From: Alphaproteobacteria bacterium
GTDB lineage: Bacteria; Pseudomonadota; Alphaproteobacteria; RS24
Direction of reading: 5' to 3'
Assembly: GCA_022426245.1 (NCBI GenBank)
Contig: JAKMDW010000068.1
Location: 1-55,104, forward strand
Length of the DNA: 55,104 nucleotides
The translations under genes were made by a program, and so were the position numbers. How positions within the stretch are numbered: position 1 is the first letter of the stretch; each line of letters starts with the position of its first letter. This document shows positions 17,605-27,079 of this stretch, piece by piece. The notes under the pieces were generated by a model. That model ran no database searches and was not told the DNA's origin. It saw nothing but the letters and a program-made list of their open reading frames with translations.

Positions 17605-18126
17605 ATGAATGATGTCATCATTACCCCGCACGGGGCCCACAAACATGGCGGGCATTTGCAATTTGGCCCGCATCGCGCGCGCTGTGCGCTGGGGCGTGGC
17701 GGCGTGACAAATAATAAGCAAGAGGGCGACGCAAAAACCCCTTTGGGGGTGTTCCCCTTGCGGCGTATTTGGTACCGACCAGACCGCGTCATGCGCCCCC
17801 ATAGCAGCTTTCCGATTGCCGAAATATGCGAGAAAAGCGGCTGGTGTGATGATGTTACGGCCAATTGTTACAATCGCCCAATCACCCGCCCAATCGCGGC
17901 GCGTCACGAGCGTTTATGGCGTCAGGACCGGCTATATGATGTGTTTTTCGAGCTTGGCTACAATGATGCGCCGCCCGAAAGCGGTCGCGGCAGTGCCATT
18001 TTTCTGCATTTAGAGAAAAACAACTTCAATCCGACACTGGGATGCATCGCGGTCAGCCATGCCAGCATGTCGTTTTTGCTGCGCCACGCCGCGCCGGGCT
18101 GCTATGCGCGCATCATGAGCCGGTAA
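17605..18126 (+). CDS. L,D-transpeptidase (YkuD-fold) protein
   Basis: This 173-residue protein has the YkuD catalytic stretch with H135 and C147 (FLHLEKNNFNPTLGCIAVS), giving the expected His-(x)n-GC order. Such enzymes form 3-3 peptidoglycan cross-links or attach proteins to murein in the periplasm. No signal peptide or membrane helix is visible from either candidate start (17605, or 17569 in the same frame), which is at odds with a periplasmic site. KTPLGVFPLRRIWYRPD near residue 44 matches the family substrate-groove region. The ribosome site is weak. Confidence 0.85.
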   Translation: MNDVIITPHGAHKHGGHLQFGPHRARCALGRGGVTNNKQEGDAKTPLGVFPLRRIWYRPDRVMRPHSSFPIAEICEKSGWCDDVTANCYNRPITRPIAARHERLWRQDRLYDVFFELGYNDAPPESGRGSAIFLHLEKNNFNPTLGCIAVSHASMSFLLRHAAPGCYARIMSR

Positions 18127-18138
18127 TCATTAACAAAA

Positions 18139-18846
18139 TCAGTCTCTTGCTCCAAATAGTGCTGTGCCGACACGAATATGCGTCGCGCCCAATGATAAAG
18201 CCGTCTCAAAATCACCGGACATGCCCATTGACAGCTGCGACACGCCAAGATCGGCGGCCATTTTGGCCAGCAGTGCAAAATGCGGGCCCGCCGCTTCATC
18301 ATGCGGCGGCAGGCACATGAGCCCGGCCACATCGAGACCCAGCTTATCGGTGCAAAGCCCATAAAAAGCGGCTAGTTCGGACGGCGAGACACCCGATTTT
18401 TGCGGCTCGTCCCCGCTATTGACCTGAATGAAAAGACGCGGAAAAGGCGTGTCTACTGCTTGGGTTTTTGCATGGTCTTGTTTCAGGGCGGCAAGTTTGC
18501 GCGCCAGCTTTTCGCGGTCTAAGGTCTGAATAACATCAAACAGGGCAACCGCCTCTTTTGCCTTATTGGTTTGGAGCGGCCCGACCAAATGTAATTCCAG
18601 CCCGTTATGCGCCGCTTTAAGCGCCGGCCATTTTTCGGCCGCTTCCTGCACGCGGTTTTCGCCAAAATGGCGTTGACCGGCGGCAATCAGCGGTAAGATG
18701 GCCTGTGCCGGTTTGGTTTTGGAGATGGCGAGCAACTGGGCGGCCCCCTCGGCACGGCCACCGGCTTTCAACGCGACAGCCATGCGGCGGTTTATTTCCG
18801 CCAGCTTTGACGCGGCATCATCTTGCATATCGGGCGTATCGGTCAT
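18139..18846 (-). CDS. YggS-type PLP-binding protein (PLP homeostasis)
   Basis: This 235-residue single-domain TIM-barrel PLP protein has K43 in LLAISKTKP, the cofactor lysine, followed by GQRHFGENRVQEAAEKW, VGPLQTNKA, FIQVNSGDEPQKSGV, GLMCLPP and LSMGMSGDFETALSLGATHIRVG. The family (YggS/PLPBP) buffers free PLP and has no known catalytic reaction. Start: ATG at 18844-18846, or a TTG at 18856-18858 that is closer to AAGGAAAGG. The candidate start region overlaps a five-copy 13-nt repeat. It is read toward the L,D-transpeptidase gene. Confidence 0.94.
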   Translation of the reverse strand: MTDTPDMQDDAASKLAEINRRMAVALKAGGRAEGAAQLLAISKTKPAQAILPLIAAGQRHFGENRVQEAAEKWPALKAAHNGLELHLVGPLQTNKAKEAVALFDVIQTLDREKLARKLAALKQDHAKTQAVDTPFPRLFIQVNSGDEPQKSGVSPSELAAFYGLCTDKLGLDVAGLMCLPPHDEAAGPHFALLAKMAADLGVSQLSMGMSGDFETALSLGATHIRVGTALFGARD

Positions 18847-18847
18847 A

Positions 18848-18912
18848 TTGCGTTTCAAACCTTTCCTTTAAACCTTTCCTTTGAACTTAGCCTTCAAGCC
18901 TGGCTTTCAAAC
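18848..18912. repeat. 5 x 13-nt tandem repeat upstream of yggS
   Basis: Five exact-length 13-nt units start at 18848, 18861, 18874, 18887 and 18900. Each ends in a TTCAAAC-like core (TTTCAAAC, TTTAAAC, TTTGAAC, TTCAAGC, TTTCAAAC). They occupy the leader and possibly the first codons of the leftward yggS gene. On that strand two units read AAAGGAAAG and could act as repeated ribosome-binding sites. Confidence 0.92.
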
Positions 18913-19011
18913 TATTGCCAGACGCGCACGAAACAGCCAAGTTCAAAATATAGCTTCTGATTTAAAACACGAGCTTAAGCCTCTGACCTGAACCTTTACA
19001 ATAGAGCCACC

Positions 19012-19599
19012 ATGTTTGCGCCACCTTTTTTAATGCTCTCAGACCTGACCCGCCAACCCGATTGGCGCGCAGCCGTGACAGCGCAGCCGCTATGTGTCGG
19101 CTTGGTGCTGCGCGATTATGCGCATCACACCCGCGCCGCAGTGGCGGCCGAGATGGCGGCGCTTTGTCGTCAACAGGGGCGTTATTTTTCGATTGCCGGG
19201 GATGCGCGCTTGGCCGTCAAACATGGCGCGGCGTTTCATTGCCCCTCCTTTATGCTTGCGCGTCCGCAATTGCGGCCGGTGCCAATGACGGGCTTGGGCG
19301 ACGGGTCGGCGACAGGTAAGGCCAATAATCATACGGCCGCCGCGCACAATATGAGCGAGCTGATGGCCGCCAAGCGCGCCGGATTTGCCGCCGTCCTCGT
19401 CTCGCCGGTTTTCCCGACCACCAGCCATCCCGATGGGGCGCCGCTGGGCGTTTTGCGCGCCGTGCCGCTATTGCGGGCAGCGCGCCAAATGGGCCTGCGC
19501 GCCTATGCGCTGGGCGGCATGGATATGCAGCGCTGGCATCGCCTCGGGGGCTTTGCCATGGCTGACGGGTTTGCCGCTATCCGCGCTTTCGCGCCTTAG
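19012..19599 (+). CDS. ThiE/TenI-like thiamine-phosphate synthase family protein
   Basis: This 195-residue TIM-barrel protein has AAHNMSELMAAKRAGFAAVLVSPVFPTTSHPDGAPLG (about 110-145), the ThiE phosphate and pyrophosphate-binding region, and YALGGM near 167 (family GGI). The N-terminal FLMLSDLTRQPDW matches family starts. ThiE joins HMP-PP and HET-P to make thiamine phosphate. It is shorter than typical ThiE and no other thiamine gene adjoins it, so it may be the TenI-like or a second copy. Confidence in family is good, in activity moderate. Confidence 0.8.
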   Translation: MFAPPFLMLSDLTRQPDWRAAVTAQPLCVGLVLRDYAHHTRAAVAAEMAALCRQQGRYFSIAGDARLAVKHGAAFHCPSFMLARPQLRPVPMTGLGDGSATGKANNHTAAAHNMSELMAAKRAGFAAVLVSPVFPTTSHPDGAPLGVLRAVPLLRAARQMGLRAYALGGMDMQRWHRLGGFAMADGFAAIRAFAP

Positions 19600-19742
19600 C
19601 GCTTTAGCCATGTCTTTTCAAATCGCATAAAGCCACGCAATGATTGGGAACAGGCTTTACTTTTGGCCATGTCCATAATAGTCATGTGCTTAATTATCAC
19701 GGGTCTGTTTGACCAATTGGAATTGACATAAAGAGTTCTGCC

Positions 19743-20297
19743 ATGCGCCGCTTATCAACTTGCTTCACACCCCTTCGTCGCCTCTTCGTGACACTTAGCC
19801 TCACTGCCGCTTTGGCCGCGTGTGGCACGCTTTCGGTTGAGGCCGATTATCCCGAGACCGACAATATAGCGAGCGCCGACAGCGGGTCGTTTTTTGATTT
19901 TTTCACCTTTGACAAAAAAGACCCCGCACCGGTAGCGCAGGCGACACAAAAGACTGCCGCCCCATTGCGCGGCCTATCGGTCAATGCGGTGCTGTGGCAG
20001 GCCAGTCTTGAGACATTATCCTTCATGCCGCTGGCCTCGGCCGACCCGGTCGGCGGGGTGATTATCAGCGACTGGTATAATGACCCGGCCGCAACCAATG
20101 AGCGGGTCAAGGTCAATCTGATTATTTCAGGCCTCGAATTGCGCGCCGATGCCCTGCGCGCCAATTTATTCCGCGAGACACTGCGCGGCGGCAAATGGGT
20201 CGCCACCGCCAGCTCGTCAAAAGCCGCGCGGCAGCTTGAGAATATTATTCTGACACGCGCCCGCGACCTTGCCGTATCGCGCCGCGCCGATCGGTAA
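19743..20297 (+). CDS. DUF3576 lipoprotein
   Basis: This 184-residue protein has a lipoprotein signal: basic [13 protein letters not shown], hydrophobic core, lipobox LAAC with C27. The mature part contains [29 protein letters not shown], the DUF3576 signature, then [21 protein letters not shown]. Function is unknown. It sits directly upstream of leuS-lptE-holA, and its stop is 5 nt before the leuS ATG. An envelope role alongside LptE is tempting but unproven. Confidence 0.9.
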   Translation: MRRLSTCFTPLRRLFVTLSLTAALAACGTLSVEADYPETDNIASADSGSFFDFFTFDKKDPAPVAQATQKTAAPLRGLSVNAVLWQASLETLSFMPLASADPVGGVIISDWYNDPAATNERVKVNLIISGLELRADALRANLFRETLRGGKWVATASSSKAARQLENIILTRARDLAVSRRADR

Positions 20298-20302
20298 AAT
20301 TG

Positions 20303-22882
20303 ATGAGCGACACGTCGCGCGCGCCCTACGACCCGTCTGCGCATGAAGCCCATTGGCAGTCGGCATGGGAAGCGGCCGGCTCTTTCGTGGCCGATGAAAG
20401 CGACACGTCGCGCCCGAAATATTATGTCCTGGAAATGTTTCCTTACCCGTCGGGGCGCATTCATATGGGTCATGTGCGCAATTACGCCATGGGCGATGTC
20501 GTTGCGCGCTTTAAAAAAGCGCAAGGCCATAATGTGCTGCACCCGATGGGGTGGGACGCGTTTGGTATGCCAGCCGAAAACGCCGCGATGGAGAAAAATA
20601 CCCATCCGGCAAAATGGACTTACGAGAACATCGACACCATGCGCGGCCAGCTTAAAAAGCTTGGCCTATCGATCGATTGGGGCCGTGAATTTGCTACTTG
20701 CGACCCGTCCTATTACGGCCATGAACAAGCCATGTTCTTGGATTTTGTGGAAGCCGGGTTGGTCGACCGACGCGAGAGCATTGTCAATTGGGATCCGGTT
20801 GACCAAACCGTGCTGGCCAATGAGCAGGTCATTGATGGCAAGGGCTGGCGCTCGGGCGCTCCGGTTGAGCAGAAAAATCTGACGCAATGGTTTTTGCGGA
20901 TTTCAGATTATGCCGAGGAATTGCTCGGCGCGTTGGACGGGCTGGATCGCTGGCCCGAAAAGGTCCGTCTGATGCAGGCCAATTGGATTGGCCGCTCTGA
21001 GGGATTGGCGTGCCGCTTCGACCTCACCCGGCCAGTATATGATTTTGACGCGCTAGAGGTTTACACAACCCGTCCCGACACGCTTTATGGTGCGAGCTTT
21101 TGCGCCATTTCGCCCGACCATCCGCTGGCCATTCGGCTGGCTGAAGATCATCCGGCACTGGCCGCTTTTCGTGCCGACTGTGCCAAGCGCGGCACATCGG
21201 AGGCCGATATTGAAGCGGGTGAAAAGCTTGGCTTTGATACCGGATTGAGCGTCCATCACCCGCTGGATAAGGATTGGCATTTGCCGGTCTATGTCGCCAA
21301 TTTTGTTTTAATGGGTTATGGCACAGGCGCGATTTTTGCCTGTCCGGCACATGACCAGCGCGACCTTGATTTTGCCCTGAAATACGCCCTGCCTGTCAAA
21401 ACCGTGGTGCGCCCCAAAGACACGGCTGATTTTAACGTCACCGATACGGCCTATACGGGCGACGGGGTGATGGTGAATTCGCCAACGCTTGACGGGCTGA
21501 CCCCGAAAGCGGCACGGGCGAAAATGATTGACCGTTTCGAGGCTGAGGGGCGCGGCCAAAAGCGGGTCAATTTCCGCCTGCGCGATTGGGGGATTTCGCG
21601 CCAGCGCTATTGGGGCTGTCCGATACCGATTATTTTATGCGACGCATGCGGCGCTGTGCCGGTGCCGCGCGACCAATTGCCGGTGATGCTGCCCGACGAT
21701 GTTAGCTTTGAGAGGCCGGGCAATCCGCTGGCCCATCACCCGACATGGAAACACACAAAATGCCCGACATGCGGTGGCGATGCGACGCGCGAAACCGACA
21801 CATTCGATACTTTTATCGACAGCAGCTGGTATTTTGCCCGCTTTGCCGGTTTGAATGAGAGCGCGCCAACCGACCGCGCCGCGGTTGATTACTGGCTGCC
21901 GGTTGACCAATATATTGGCGGTATTGAGCATGCGATTTTGCATTTGCTTTATGCCCGTTTCTACACGCGCGCCATGCACAAAACCGACCATTTATCAGTT
22001 GAAGAACCATTTGCCGGATTGTTCACGCAAGGCATGGTGTGTCACGAGACCTATCGCCATGCGGGGGGCTGGCTGTCGCCCGATGAGATTATTCGCAATA
22101 CTGATGGCGCGGTTTTGGCCGCCAATGGCACAAGCCCGGTCGAGGTCGGCGCGGTTGAGAAAATGTCCAAATCGAAAAAGAATATTGTCGATCCGGACGA
22201 TATTATCGCCCGTTATGGAGCCGACACGGCGCGCTGGTTTATGTTATCCGACAGCCCGCCCGAGCGCGATGTGCAATGGACGCAAGACGGCATTGAGGGC
22301 GCGTGGCGCTTTGTGCAAAAAGTTTGGCGCTTGTTTGATGGCCGCGACGATGAGGCATTTGTCGATCGATTGGATGCGCCGGATGACGATGGCGCGCGCG
22401 CGCTATACGGGCAGGTGCAAACGGCGATTGACGCGGTGACGCGCGATTTGGAGGCACTTGGGTTTAACCGTGCGGTGGCGCGGCTTTATGAATTGGTCAA
22501 TGCGCTGGGGGCTTTCAAGCCGGTCGATCGAGCGGGCGCGCAATGTCGGGCTTATGCGCTGGCCCAATTGATGAAGCTGTTATCGCCCATGATGCCGCAT
22601 TTGGCCGAAGCCGGATGGCGCGCCCTTGGCGGCGATGGGCTGGTGGCTGATGCCGCTTGGCCGCAAGCCGACCTGTCGATTTTGAGCAGCGATGAGGTGA
22701 TTTTGCCGGTTCAGGTAAACGGCAAAAAGCGGGGAGAAATTTCCGTGCCGAAAGACGCCGATGAGGCTATAATCAAAGAATTGGCGCTGAACGAAGCTGG
22801 GGTTAAAAAATTCATTGACGGTCAAGAGCTCAAAAAAACCATCATTGTCCCCGGGCGCATTGTTAATCTGGTGGTCAAATAG
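20303..22882 (+). CDS. leuS: leucyl-tRNA synthetase
   Basis: This 859-residue class I synthetase charges tRNA-Leu. It has HMGH (54-57, the HIGH motif in [15 protein letters not shown]), the CP1 editing domain (~225-420) with TTRPDTLYG (255-263) and [15 protein letters not shown] (341-355), a zinc-type insert with CPTCGG (487-492), and KMSKS (620-624). The anticodon-binding helical domain and a C-terminal domain ending [12 protein letters not shown] complete it. An in-frame TTG at 20300 precedes the ATG at 20303; the ATG is preferred. The 3' end overlaps the likely lptE start. Confidence 0.98.
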   Translation: MSDTSRAPYDPSAHEAHWQSAWEAAGSFVADESDTSRPKYYVLEMFPYPSGRIHMGHVRNYAMGDVVARFKKAQGHNVLHPMGWDAFGMPAENAAMEKNTHPAKWTYENIDTMRGQLKKLGLSIDWGREFATCDPSYYGHEQAMFLDFVEAGLVDRRESIVNWDPVDQTVLANEQVIDGKGWRSGAPVEQKNLTQWFLRISDYAEELLGALDGLDRWPEKVRLMQANWIGRSEGLACRFDLTRPVYDFDALEVYTTRPDTLYGASFCAISPDHPLAIRLAEDHPALAAFRADCAKRGTSEADIEAGEKLGFDTGLSVHHPLDKDWHLPVYVANFVLMGYGTGAIFACPAHDQRDLDFALKYALPVKTVVRPKDTADFNVTDTAYTGDGVMVNSPTLDGLTPKAARAKMIDRFEAEGRGQKRVNFRLRDWGISRQRYWGCPIPIILCDACGAVPVPRDQLPVMLPDDVSFERPGNPLAHHPTWKHTKCPTCGGDATRETDTFDTFIDSSWYFARFAGLNESAPTDRAAVDYWLPVDQYIGGIEHAILHLLYARFYTRAMHKTDHLSVEEPFAGLFTQGMVCHETYRHAGGWLSPDEIIRNTDGAVLAANGTSPVEVGAVEKMSKSKKNIVDPDDIIARYGADTARWFMLSDSPPERDVQWTQDGIEGAWRFVQKVWRLFDGRDDEAFVDRLDAPDDDGARALYGQVQTAIDAVTRDLEALGFNRAVARLYELVNALGAFKPVDRAGAQCRAYALAQLMKLLSPMMPHLAEAGWRALGGDGLVADAAWPQADLSILSSDEVILPVQVNGKKRGEISVPKDADEAIIKELALNEAGVKKFIDGQELKKTIIVPGRIVNLVVK

Positions 22883-23393
22883 AACAACCGGCTTGGCGAG
22901 CCTGCCGGTTTTGGCGGTGCTGGTTTCGGCGCTGTTTGTTTCGGCCTGCGGCTTTACCCCAATTTATAAAATGGATGGCGCGCGCGGCGGCGTGCTTCAT
23001 CTCGCGGCGCTGGTTCTGCCCGACAGTGATAATGGCCGCCTGTTGGCGCGCGCACTTAAAGGGCGCTGGCAGCGCGACCGCTTGGCGGCCTTCGATATCC
23101 GCATATCGCTTGAGGCGACGGCCCGCGATACCCAGCTTAATGAGGCTGGTATTGGGGCGCGTATTGAGTTGTCTTATGTGTTGCGGGCCGAGCTGCATAA
23201 TCGCCAAGACGGCACACGCCGGCTGATTGATTTAAGCCATGCGGCCAATGTGGCGCGCAGTGGCAGCGGTGCCGATGATTTGGCGCAAAAGCGCAATCAA
23301 GCGCGTCTTGCCATGCAGCTATTGGCTGAACGTTTGGTCATGCGATTATCGCGCGACGGGGTCGGCGACCAAACCGAAGGGGTGGCGCGATGA
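22860..23393 (+). CDS. lptE: LPS-assembly lipoprotein LptE
   Basis: This protein of about 177 residues has a lipoprotein signal ending VSALFVSAC and mature CGFTPIYK, the typical LptE beginning. LptE plugs and assembles the LptD barrel that inserts LPS into the outer membrane. No ATG is available ahead of the signal peptide. In-frame TTG codons at 22860 (overlapping leuS by 23 nt) and 22893 are the candidates; 22860 leaves an Arg before the hydrophobic core and is preferred. The stop overlaps the holA ATG (ATGA). The leuS-lptE-holA order is typical of alphaproteobacteria. Confidence 0.9.
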   Translation: MLIWWSNRTTGLASLPVLAVLVSALFVSACGFTPIYKMDGARGGVLHLAALVLPDSDNGRLLARALKGRWQRDRLAAFDIRISLEATARDTQLNEAGIGARIELSYVLRAELHNRQDGTRRLIDLSHAANVARSGSGADDLAQKRNQARLAMQLLAERLVMRLSRDGVGDQTEGVAR

Positions 23394-24463
23394 AAGTCAA
23401 AGCGCATGAGGTCGAGGCTTGGGTCGCCGGTCTGAAGGCCGATAAAGCGCCGGCTTTGGTTTTGGTTTACGGGCCTGACCGCGGCGGTGTGCATGAAACG
23501 GCAAAGGCCATAAGGGCCGCCTATCTCGGCAAAGATTTTGACCCGCTACAATATGTATCGCTGGACGAGGGGGCGCTTTCCGGCCAGGCCGGATTGCTGG
23601 GGGATGAAGCGGCGGCACTGCCCATGTTTGGCGATTGCAAACTGGTTCATGTCAGCGGTGCCAATGCGGCGGTGGTGGCGGCGGTTAAGTTTTATCTGGC
23701 GAAACTGGCGGATGCATCGGCATCATCATCGCCGTCGGGCTCATCTATGGTCATCATCGAGGCGGATAATCTGCGCCCGACCTCGCCATTGCGAAAGGCC
23801 GCCGAAACCGATAAGCGGGCAATGGCGCTGCCGTGTTATGCGCTGGAAGCGCGCGATATTAGCCGACTTATTCGCCATACATTGGAAGCCGAAAATTACC
23901 GCATCGAAGCGCAGGCTATGGATCTATTGAGTGCACGACTGGCGACCGATCGCGGCATTATTAAGCGCGAATTGGAGCGGTTGGTTTTATATAAGGGTGT
24001 GCGTGATAAAAAAGCGGCGCCGGGCATGGTAACGGGCGACGATGTCGAGGCGGCTTTGGGTGACCAGACGCAAGGGGATTTTGACCGGCTGATAGACAAT
24101 GTGGCGCTTGGCCGTTTGGACGAAGCCGACCGCGCACTGGCACGATTGGCGGCGGCAGGCACGGCAGCTGCCGGTGCCTTGGCTGTCGCGCGCATGCATT
24201 TTCAAACATTGCATTTGGCGCTGGGTCAGATGGAGAGTGGGACGCCGCAGGTCAAAGCGCTGAACACATTTCGCCCGCCGCTGCATTTTCGTCGCAAGCC
24301 ATTGGTCGAACAACAATTGCGTTTATGGTCAAGCGGAAAATGTGCCCGCGCCCTTGAGATTTTAAACGCAGCCGAAAAAGCCTGTCGCGGCGGCGCGAGC
24401 AGCCTTTCGCAAGCGCAGGCCGGAAATGCCCTTTTGCGCATTGCGCGGGCAGCGCAAAGATAA
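23390..24463 (+). CDS. holA: DNA polymerase III subunit delta
   Basis: This 357-residue protein starts [16 protein letters not shown]. It is the delta subunit of the clamp loader, opening the beta ring. It shows the family VYGPDRGGVHETAKAI near the N-terminus, VIIEADNLRPTSPLRKAAE mid-way, and helical domains II-III (QAMDLLSARLATDRGIIKRELERLVLY). A Ser/Ala-rich insert SASSSPSGS (about residues 110-118) is a small in-frame repeat. It overlaps lptE by 4 nt. The stop lies between two copies of GCGCGGGCAG 24 nt apart. Confidence 0.95.
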   Translation: MKVKAHEVEAWVAGLKADKAPALVLVYGPDRGGVHETAKAIRAAYLGKDFDPLQYVSLDEGALSGQAGLLGDEAAALPMFGDCKLVHVSGANAAVVAAVKFYLAKLADASASSSPSGSSMVIIEADNLRPTSPLRKAAETDKRAMALPCYALEARDISRLIRHTLEAENYRIEAQAMDLLSARLATDRGIIKRELERLVLYKGVRDKKAAPGMVTGDDVEAALGDQTQGDFDRLIDNVALGRLDEADRALARLAAAGTAAAGALAVARMHFQTLHLALGQMESGTPQVKALNTFRPPLHFRRKPLVEQQLRLWSSGKCARALEILNAAEKACRGGASSLSQAQAGNALLRIARAAQR

Positions 24464-24476
24464 AAAGCGCGGGCAG
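24443..24476. repeat. 10-nt direct repeat flanking the holA stop
   Basis: GCGCGGGCAG occurs at 24443-24452 and 24467-24476 (offset 24 nt). The holA stop TAA at 24461-24463 lies between the two copies. Confidence 0.75.
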
Positions 24477-24496
24477 TGAAGGGATAGCGGAAATTT

Positions 24497-25495
24497 TTAC
24501 GGGCGCAGCAAGCGCGCGATCAAGGCGTCTAATTGTTCCAGCGTTTTATAGGCAATTCGCACATCGCCGCCCTTTTTACCCTTATCATCAAGGCGCACAC
24601 TCAGGCCGAGACGATCAGCCAATTGCTTTTCAAGCTGTCGCGTATCGGCCGATTTCTCGCTAATGATTTTGGACGCATCGCCAGCCGCTGTCGGCGTTTT
24701 GCCACTTTGCGCCGCCACCAGCCGCTCAACAGCGCGGACGCTCATGCCTTCTTTGACAATGAGCTTAACCGTTTTCTCAATCAAATCTTGTGTTTGTTTG
24801 TCAGCATCGCTCAAGCCCAAAAGGGCGCGCGCATGGCCCATCGAAATTGTGCCCGCGCTGAGGGCGTTTTTCACCGCTTGCGGGGCGCCGGTCAGGCGCA
24901 GCAAATTAGCAATATGGCTCCGGCTCTTGCCAATGGTCTCGGCAAGCTCCGCTTGTGTATAGGCAAACTCATCTATAAGCCTTTGATATCCCTCAGCTTC
25001 TTCAATTGGATTGAGGTCGGCACGCTGCACATTCTCAACCAAGCCGATTTCCAATGCGGTGACATCATTGACCGGCTGCACAATCACCGGCACCTGATGC
25101 AAGCGCGCCATTTGCGCGGCGCGCCAGCGTCGTTCACCCGCAATAATTTCATAGCCGGCATCCACGGGTCGCACCAAAAGTGGTTGCAACACGCCTGATT
25201 TCTCAACCGACGCCGCCAAGGCCGCCAATTCGTCTTTATCAAAGGTCTTGCGGGGCTGAAAAGCGCCCGGCTTCAGCTCATCAATACCGACATAGATAAG
25301 GCCATTACCAGCCGCTTTTCCGGCATTATCAGAGGCTGAAGCGGCTTTGTCGGCGTCGCCCTGTGGGGCAGGGCTGCTACCAACCGGTGGGTTAACCGCC
25401 ACTTTCGGCGCAGCGGCATCGCCGATCAGCGCCGACAGGCCGCGGCCCAAACCACGCTGGGCTTTTCGGGGGGCGGGTTTTTTTGCGTCACTCAT
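24497..25495 (-). CDS. parB: chromosome-partitioning protein ParB
   Basis: This 332-residue protein starts with Lys-rich residues and GLGRGLSALIGDA, then a low-complexity linker. The CTPase/ParB domain has IIAGERRWRAAQMARLHQVPVIV and ENVQRADLNPIEEAEGYQRLI, and a central helix-turn-helix (YTQAELAETIGKSRSHIANLLRLTGAP). A C-terminal dimerisation domain ends LDALIARLLRP. ParB loads on parS sites (two at 27020 and 29113), slides as a CTP clamp and recruits SMC and ParA. It is translated from the same leftward run as parA, 30 nt after its stop. Confidence 0.97.
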   Translation of the reverse strand: MSDAKKPAPRKAQRGLGRGLSALIGDAAAPKVAVNPPVGSSPAPQGDADKAASASDNAGKAAGNGLIYVGIDELKPGAFQPRKTFDKDELAALAASVEKSGVLQPLLVRPVDAGYEIIAGERRWRAAQMARLHQVPVIVQPVNDVTALEIGLVENVQRADLNPIEEAEGYQRLIDEFAYTQAELAETIGKSRSHIANLLRLTGAPQAVKNALSAGTISMGHARALLGLSDADKQTQDLIEKTVKLIVKEGMSVRAVERLVAAQSGKTPTAAGDASKIISEKSADTRQLEKQLADRLGLSVRLDDKGKKGGDVRIAYKTLEQLDALIARLLRP

Positions 25496-25525
25496 TTGGG
25501 TTTTCCCATTCGGATTGATTGCGGT

Positions 25526-26383
25526 TCACGCCGCTTGCCGGGCGCGTTCGCGCCGAACAAGTTCACCGGCCAATTGCATATAGGCCAAAGAACCACTGCA
25601 TTTATGGTCATATAAGAGCGCCGGCTTGCCGAAACTGGGCGCCTCTGAAACCCTCACATTTCTCGGAATAACAGTGTCATAAACCAGCGTCTCAAAATGC
25701 GTGCGCACATCGGCATCGACTTGCGATGACAAATTATTGCGCGCATCATACATGGTCAGCACAATGCCCTGAATATCCAAAGACGGGTTGAGGCTGCCCT
25801 TAACCTGCTCGATGGTGCTTAAAAGTTGGCTCAACCCCTCCAGCGCAAAAAACTCGCATTGCAAGGGCACCAATACCGATTGCGCGGCGGTCATGGCGTT
25901 CAATGTCAGCATGTTGAGCGATGGCGGACAATCGATAAAAATATAGGAAAAGCGGCTGGCCGTACTATCGGCAGTGTAAGCGGCCAGGGCATCGGCCAAG
26001 CGGTGGATGCGCCGCTCATTATCCGACAACTCAACCTCGACGCCGAGCAAATCCATGCTCGCCGGCACCAGATGGAAGCCCGGCACGGCGGTTTCACAAA
26101 TCGCCTCGGCCAATGTCGCATCGCCCAACAGCACATCAAAGCTGGTCACCGTCCGGTCGGCGCGGTCAATGCCCAAGCCGGTTGACGCATTGCCCTGCGG
26201 GTCTAAGTCGATCAACAGAACCGGCTCGCCAATCGCGGCCAAAGCGGTTCCGAGATTGATCGCCGTGGTGGTTTTGCCGACACCGCCTTTTTGATTGGCC
26301 AGACACATAACGCGCGGCGACGTTTGCGCAATAGCGCCCCTGGGGGATGGATCAAATGGCGACAAACGAGCCTCCTCACACAT
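25526..26383 (-). CDS. parA: chromosome-partitioning ATPase ParA (Soj)
   Basis: This protein of about 285 residues has a deviant Walker A KGGVGKTT in MCLANQKGGVGKTTTAINLGTAL, the ParA/MinD family ATPase that moves origins by binding DNA and ParB. Later motifs are LLIDLDPQGNAST and IFIDCPPSLNMLT. The start is not settled: TTG at 26399-26401, ATG at 26381-26383 (used here), or a TTG at 26363-26365 that has the best ribosome site (GAGGAG, 6-nt gap). All three lie upstream of the ATPase core. It sits 39 nt after the rsmG stop. Confidence 0.96.
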   Translation of the reverse strand: MCEEARLSPFDPSPRGAIAQTSPRVMCLANQKGGVGKTTTAINLGTALAAIGEPVLLIDLDPQGNASTGLGIDRADRTVTSFDVLLGDATLAEAICETAVPGFHLVPASMDLLGVEVELSDNERRIHRLADALAAYTADSTASRFSYIFIDCPPSLNMLTLNAMTAAQSVLVPLQCEFFALEGLSQLLSTIEQVKGSLNPSLDIQGIVLTMYDARNNLSSQVDADVRTHFETLVYDTVIPRNVRVSEAPSFGKPALLYDHKCSGSLAYMQLAGELVRRERARQAA

Positions 26384-26422
26384 TTCCTCAAACAGACGCA
26401 AACTTGCGCTGCAAGCCGCTTT

Positions 26423-27079
26423 TTAGCCAGTGATTGGCGAAACAGCCCTAATTTCCAATATCCGCGCCGCCGGATCCGTATCACTCACCTGCGCCGTTAC
26501 ATTAAGTTTCCAATATTGTTCGCTCGCCGTCAATTCTTCCTGCCAATTGCGCCCCTTATGAACCAGCGCAACTGTGGATGAATTGCAAAAAGGCGCCAAT
26601 AACCGCAGTAAATCGGGCAGGGGCGCCAGGGCGCGCGCGGTAATCACGTCTATTCTCGCCAATTCAGGCGGCATGGCCTCCGATACGGCTTCAATGCGGG
26701 CATGATGAACCGTTGCCGCAAGCCCGATATCAGCAATAACGGCGCGCAGAAAGCCGGCTTTCTTGCGGTCACTCTCGATAAAATGCATCCGCGCCTCAGG
26801 GGCTTTTTCAGCCAGCATAATGGCCAAAACCAACCCGGGTAGGCCGCCGCCGCTACCCAAATCAAGCCATGATGTCGCCATATCCGGCGCATGACGCAAA
26901 ATTTGGGCCGAGTCCGCGGCGTGCCGCTGCCAGAAATGCGCCAGCGTATTGGGCCCCACCAGATTGACCGATTGCTGCCACTTGCCCAATAGCGCCTGAT
27001 AAGCCATCAGTCTGGCAAGTGTTTCACGTGAAACATGATAGGTTGCGGCGAATGTTTCCGGCGTCATTTCTTCGGGCAT
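26423..27079 (-). CDS. rsmG: 16S rRNA m7G527 methyltransferase
   Basis: This protein of about 218 residues uses S-adenosylmethionine to methylate G527 of 16S rRNA. It shows WLDLGSGGGLPGLVLAIML (SAM motif I), FIESDRKKAGFLR and ARALAPLPDLLRL. Near the N-terminus, YHVSRETLARL is encoded by DNA containing a perfect parS site (27020-27035). The start is ambiguous: ATGCCCGAAGAAATGA is present twice, at 27079 and 27108 on the leftward strand, in different frames. Only the 27079 copy reads directly into rsmG. An open extension to 27169 overlaps mnmG and is unlikely. Confidence 0.95.
   Translation of the reverse strand: MPEEMTPETFAATYHVSRETLARLMAYQALLGKWQQSVNLVGPNTLAHFWQRHAADSAQILRHAPDMATSWLDLGSGGGLPGLVLAIMLAEKAPEARMHFIESDRKKAGFLRAVIADIGLAATVHHARIEAVSEAMPPELARIDVITARALAPLPDLLRLLAPFCNSSTVALVHKGRNWQEELTASEQYWKLNVTAQVSDTDPAARILEIRAVSPITG
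27020..27035. promoter_or_regulatory. parS site within rsmG
   Basis: TGTTTCACGTGAAACA is a perfect 16-bp palindrome identical to the universal parS consensus bound by ParB. It lies inside the rsmG coding region, where it encodes part of HVSRET, so both protein and DNA site are under selection. Confidence 0.97.

Noticed and set aside
19847-20605. 252-codon leftward frame opposite DUF3576 and leuS
   Set aside because: Antisense to two clear rightward genes, no motif or ribosome site.
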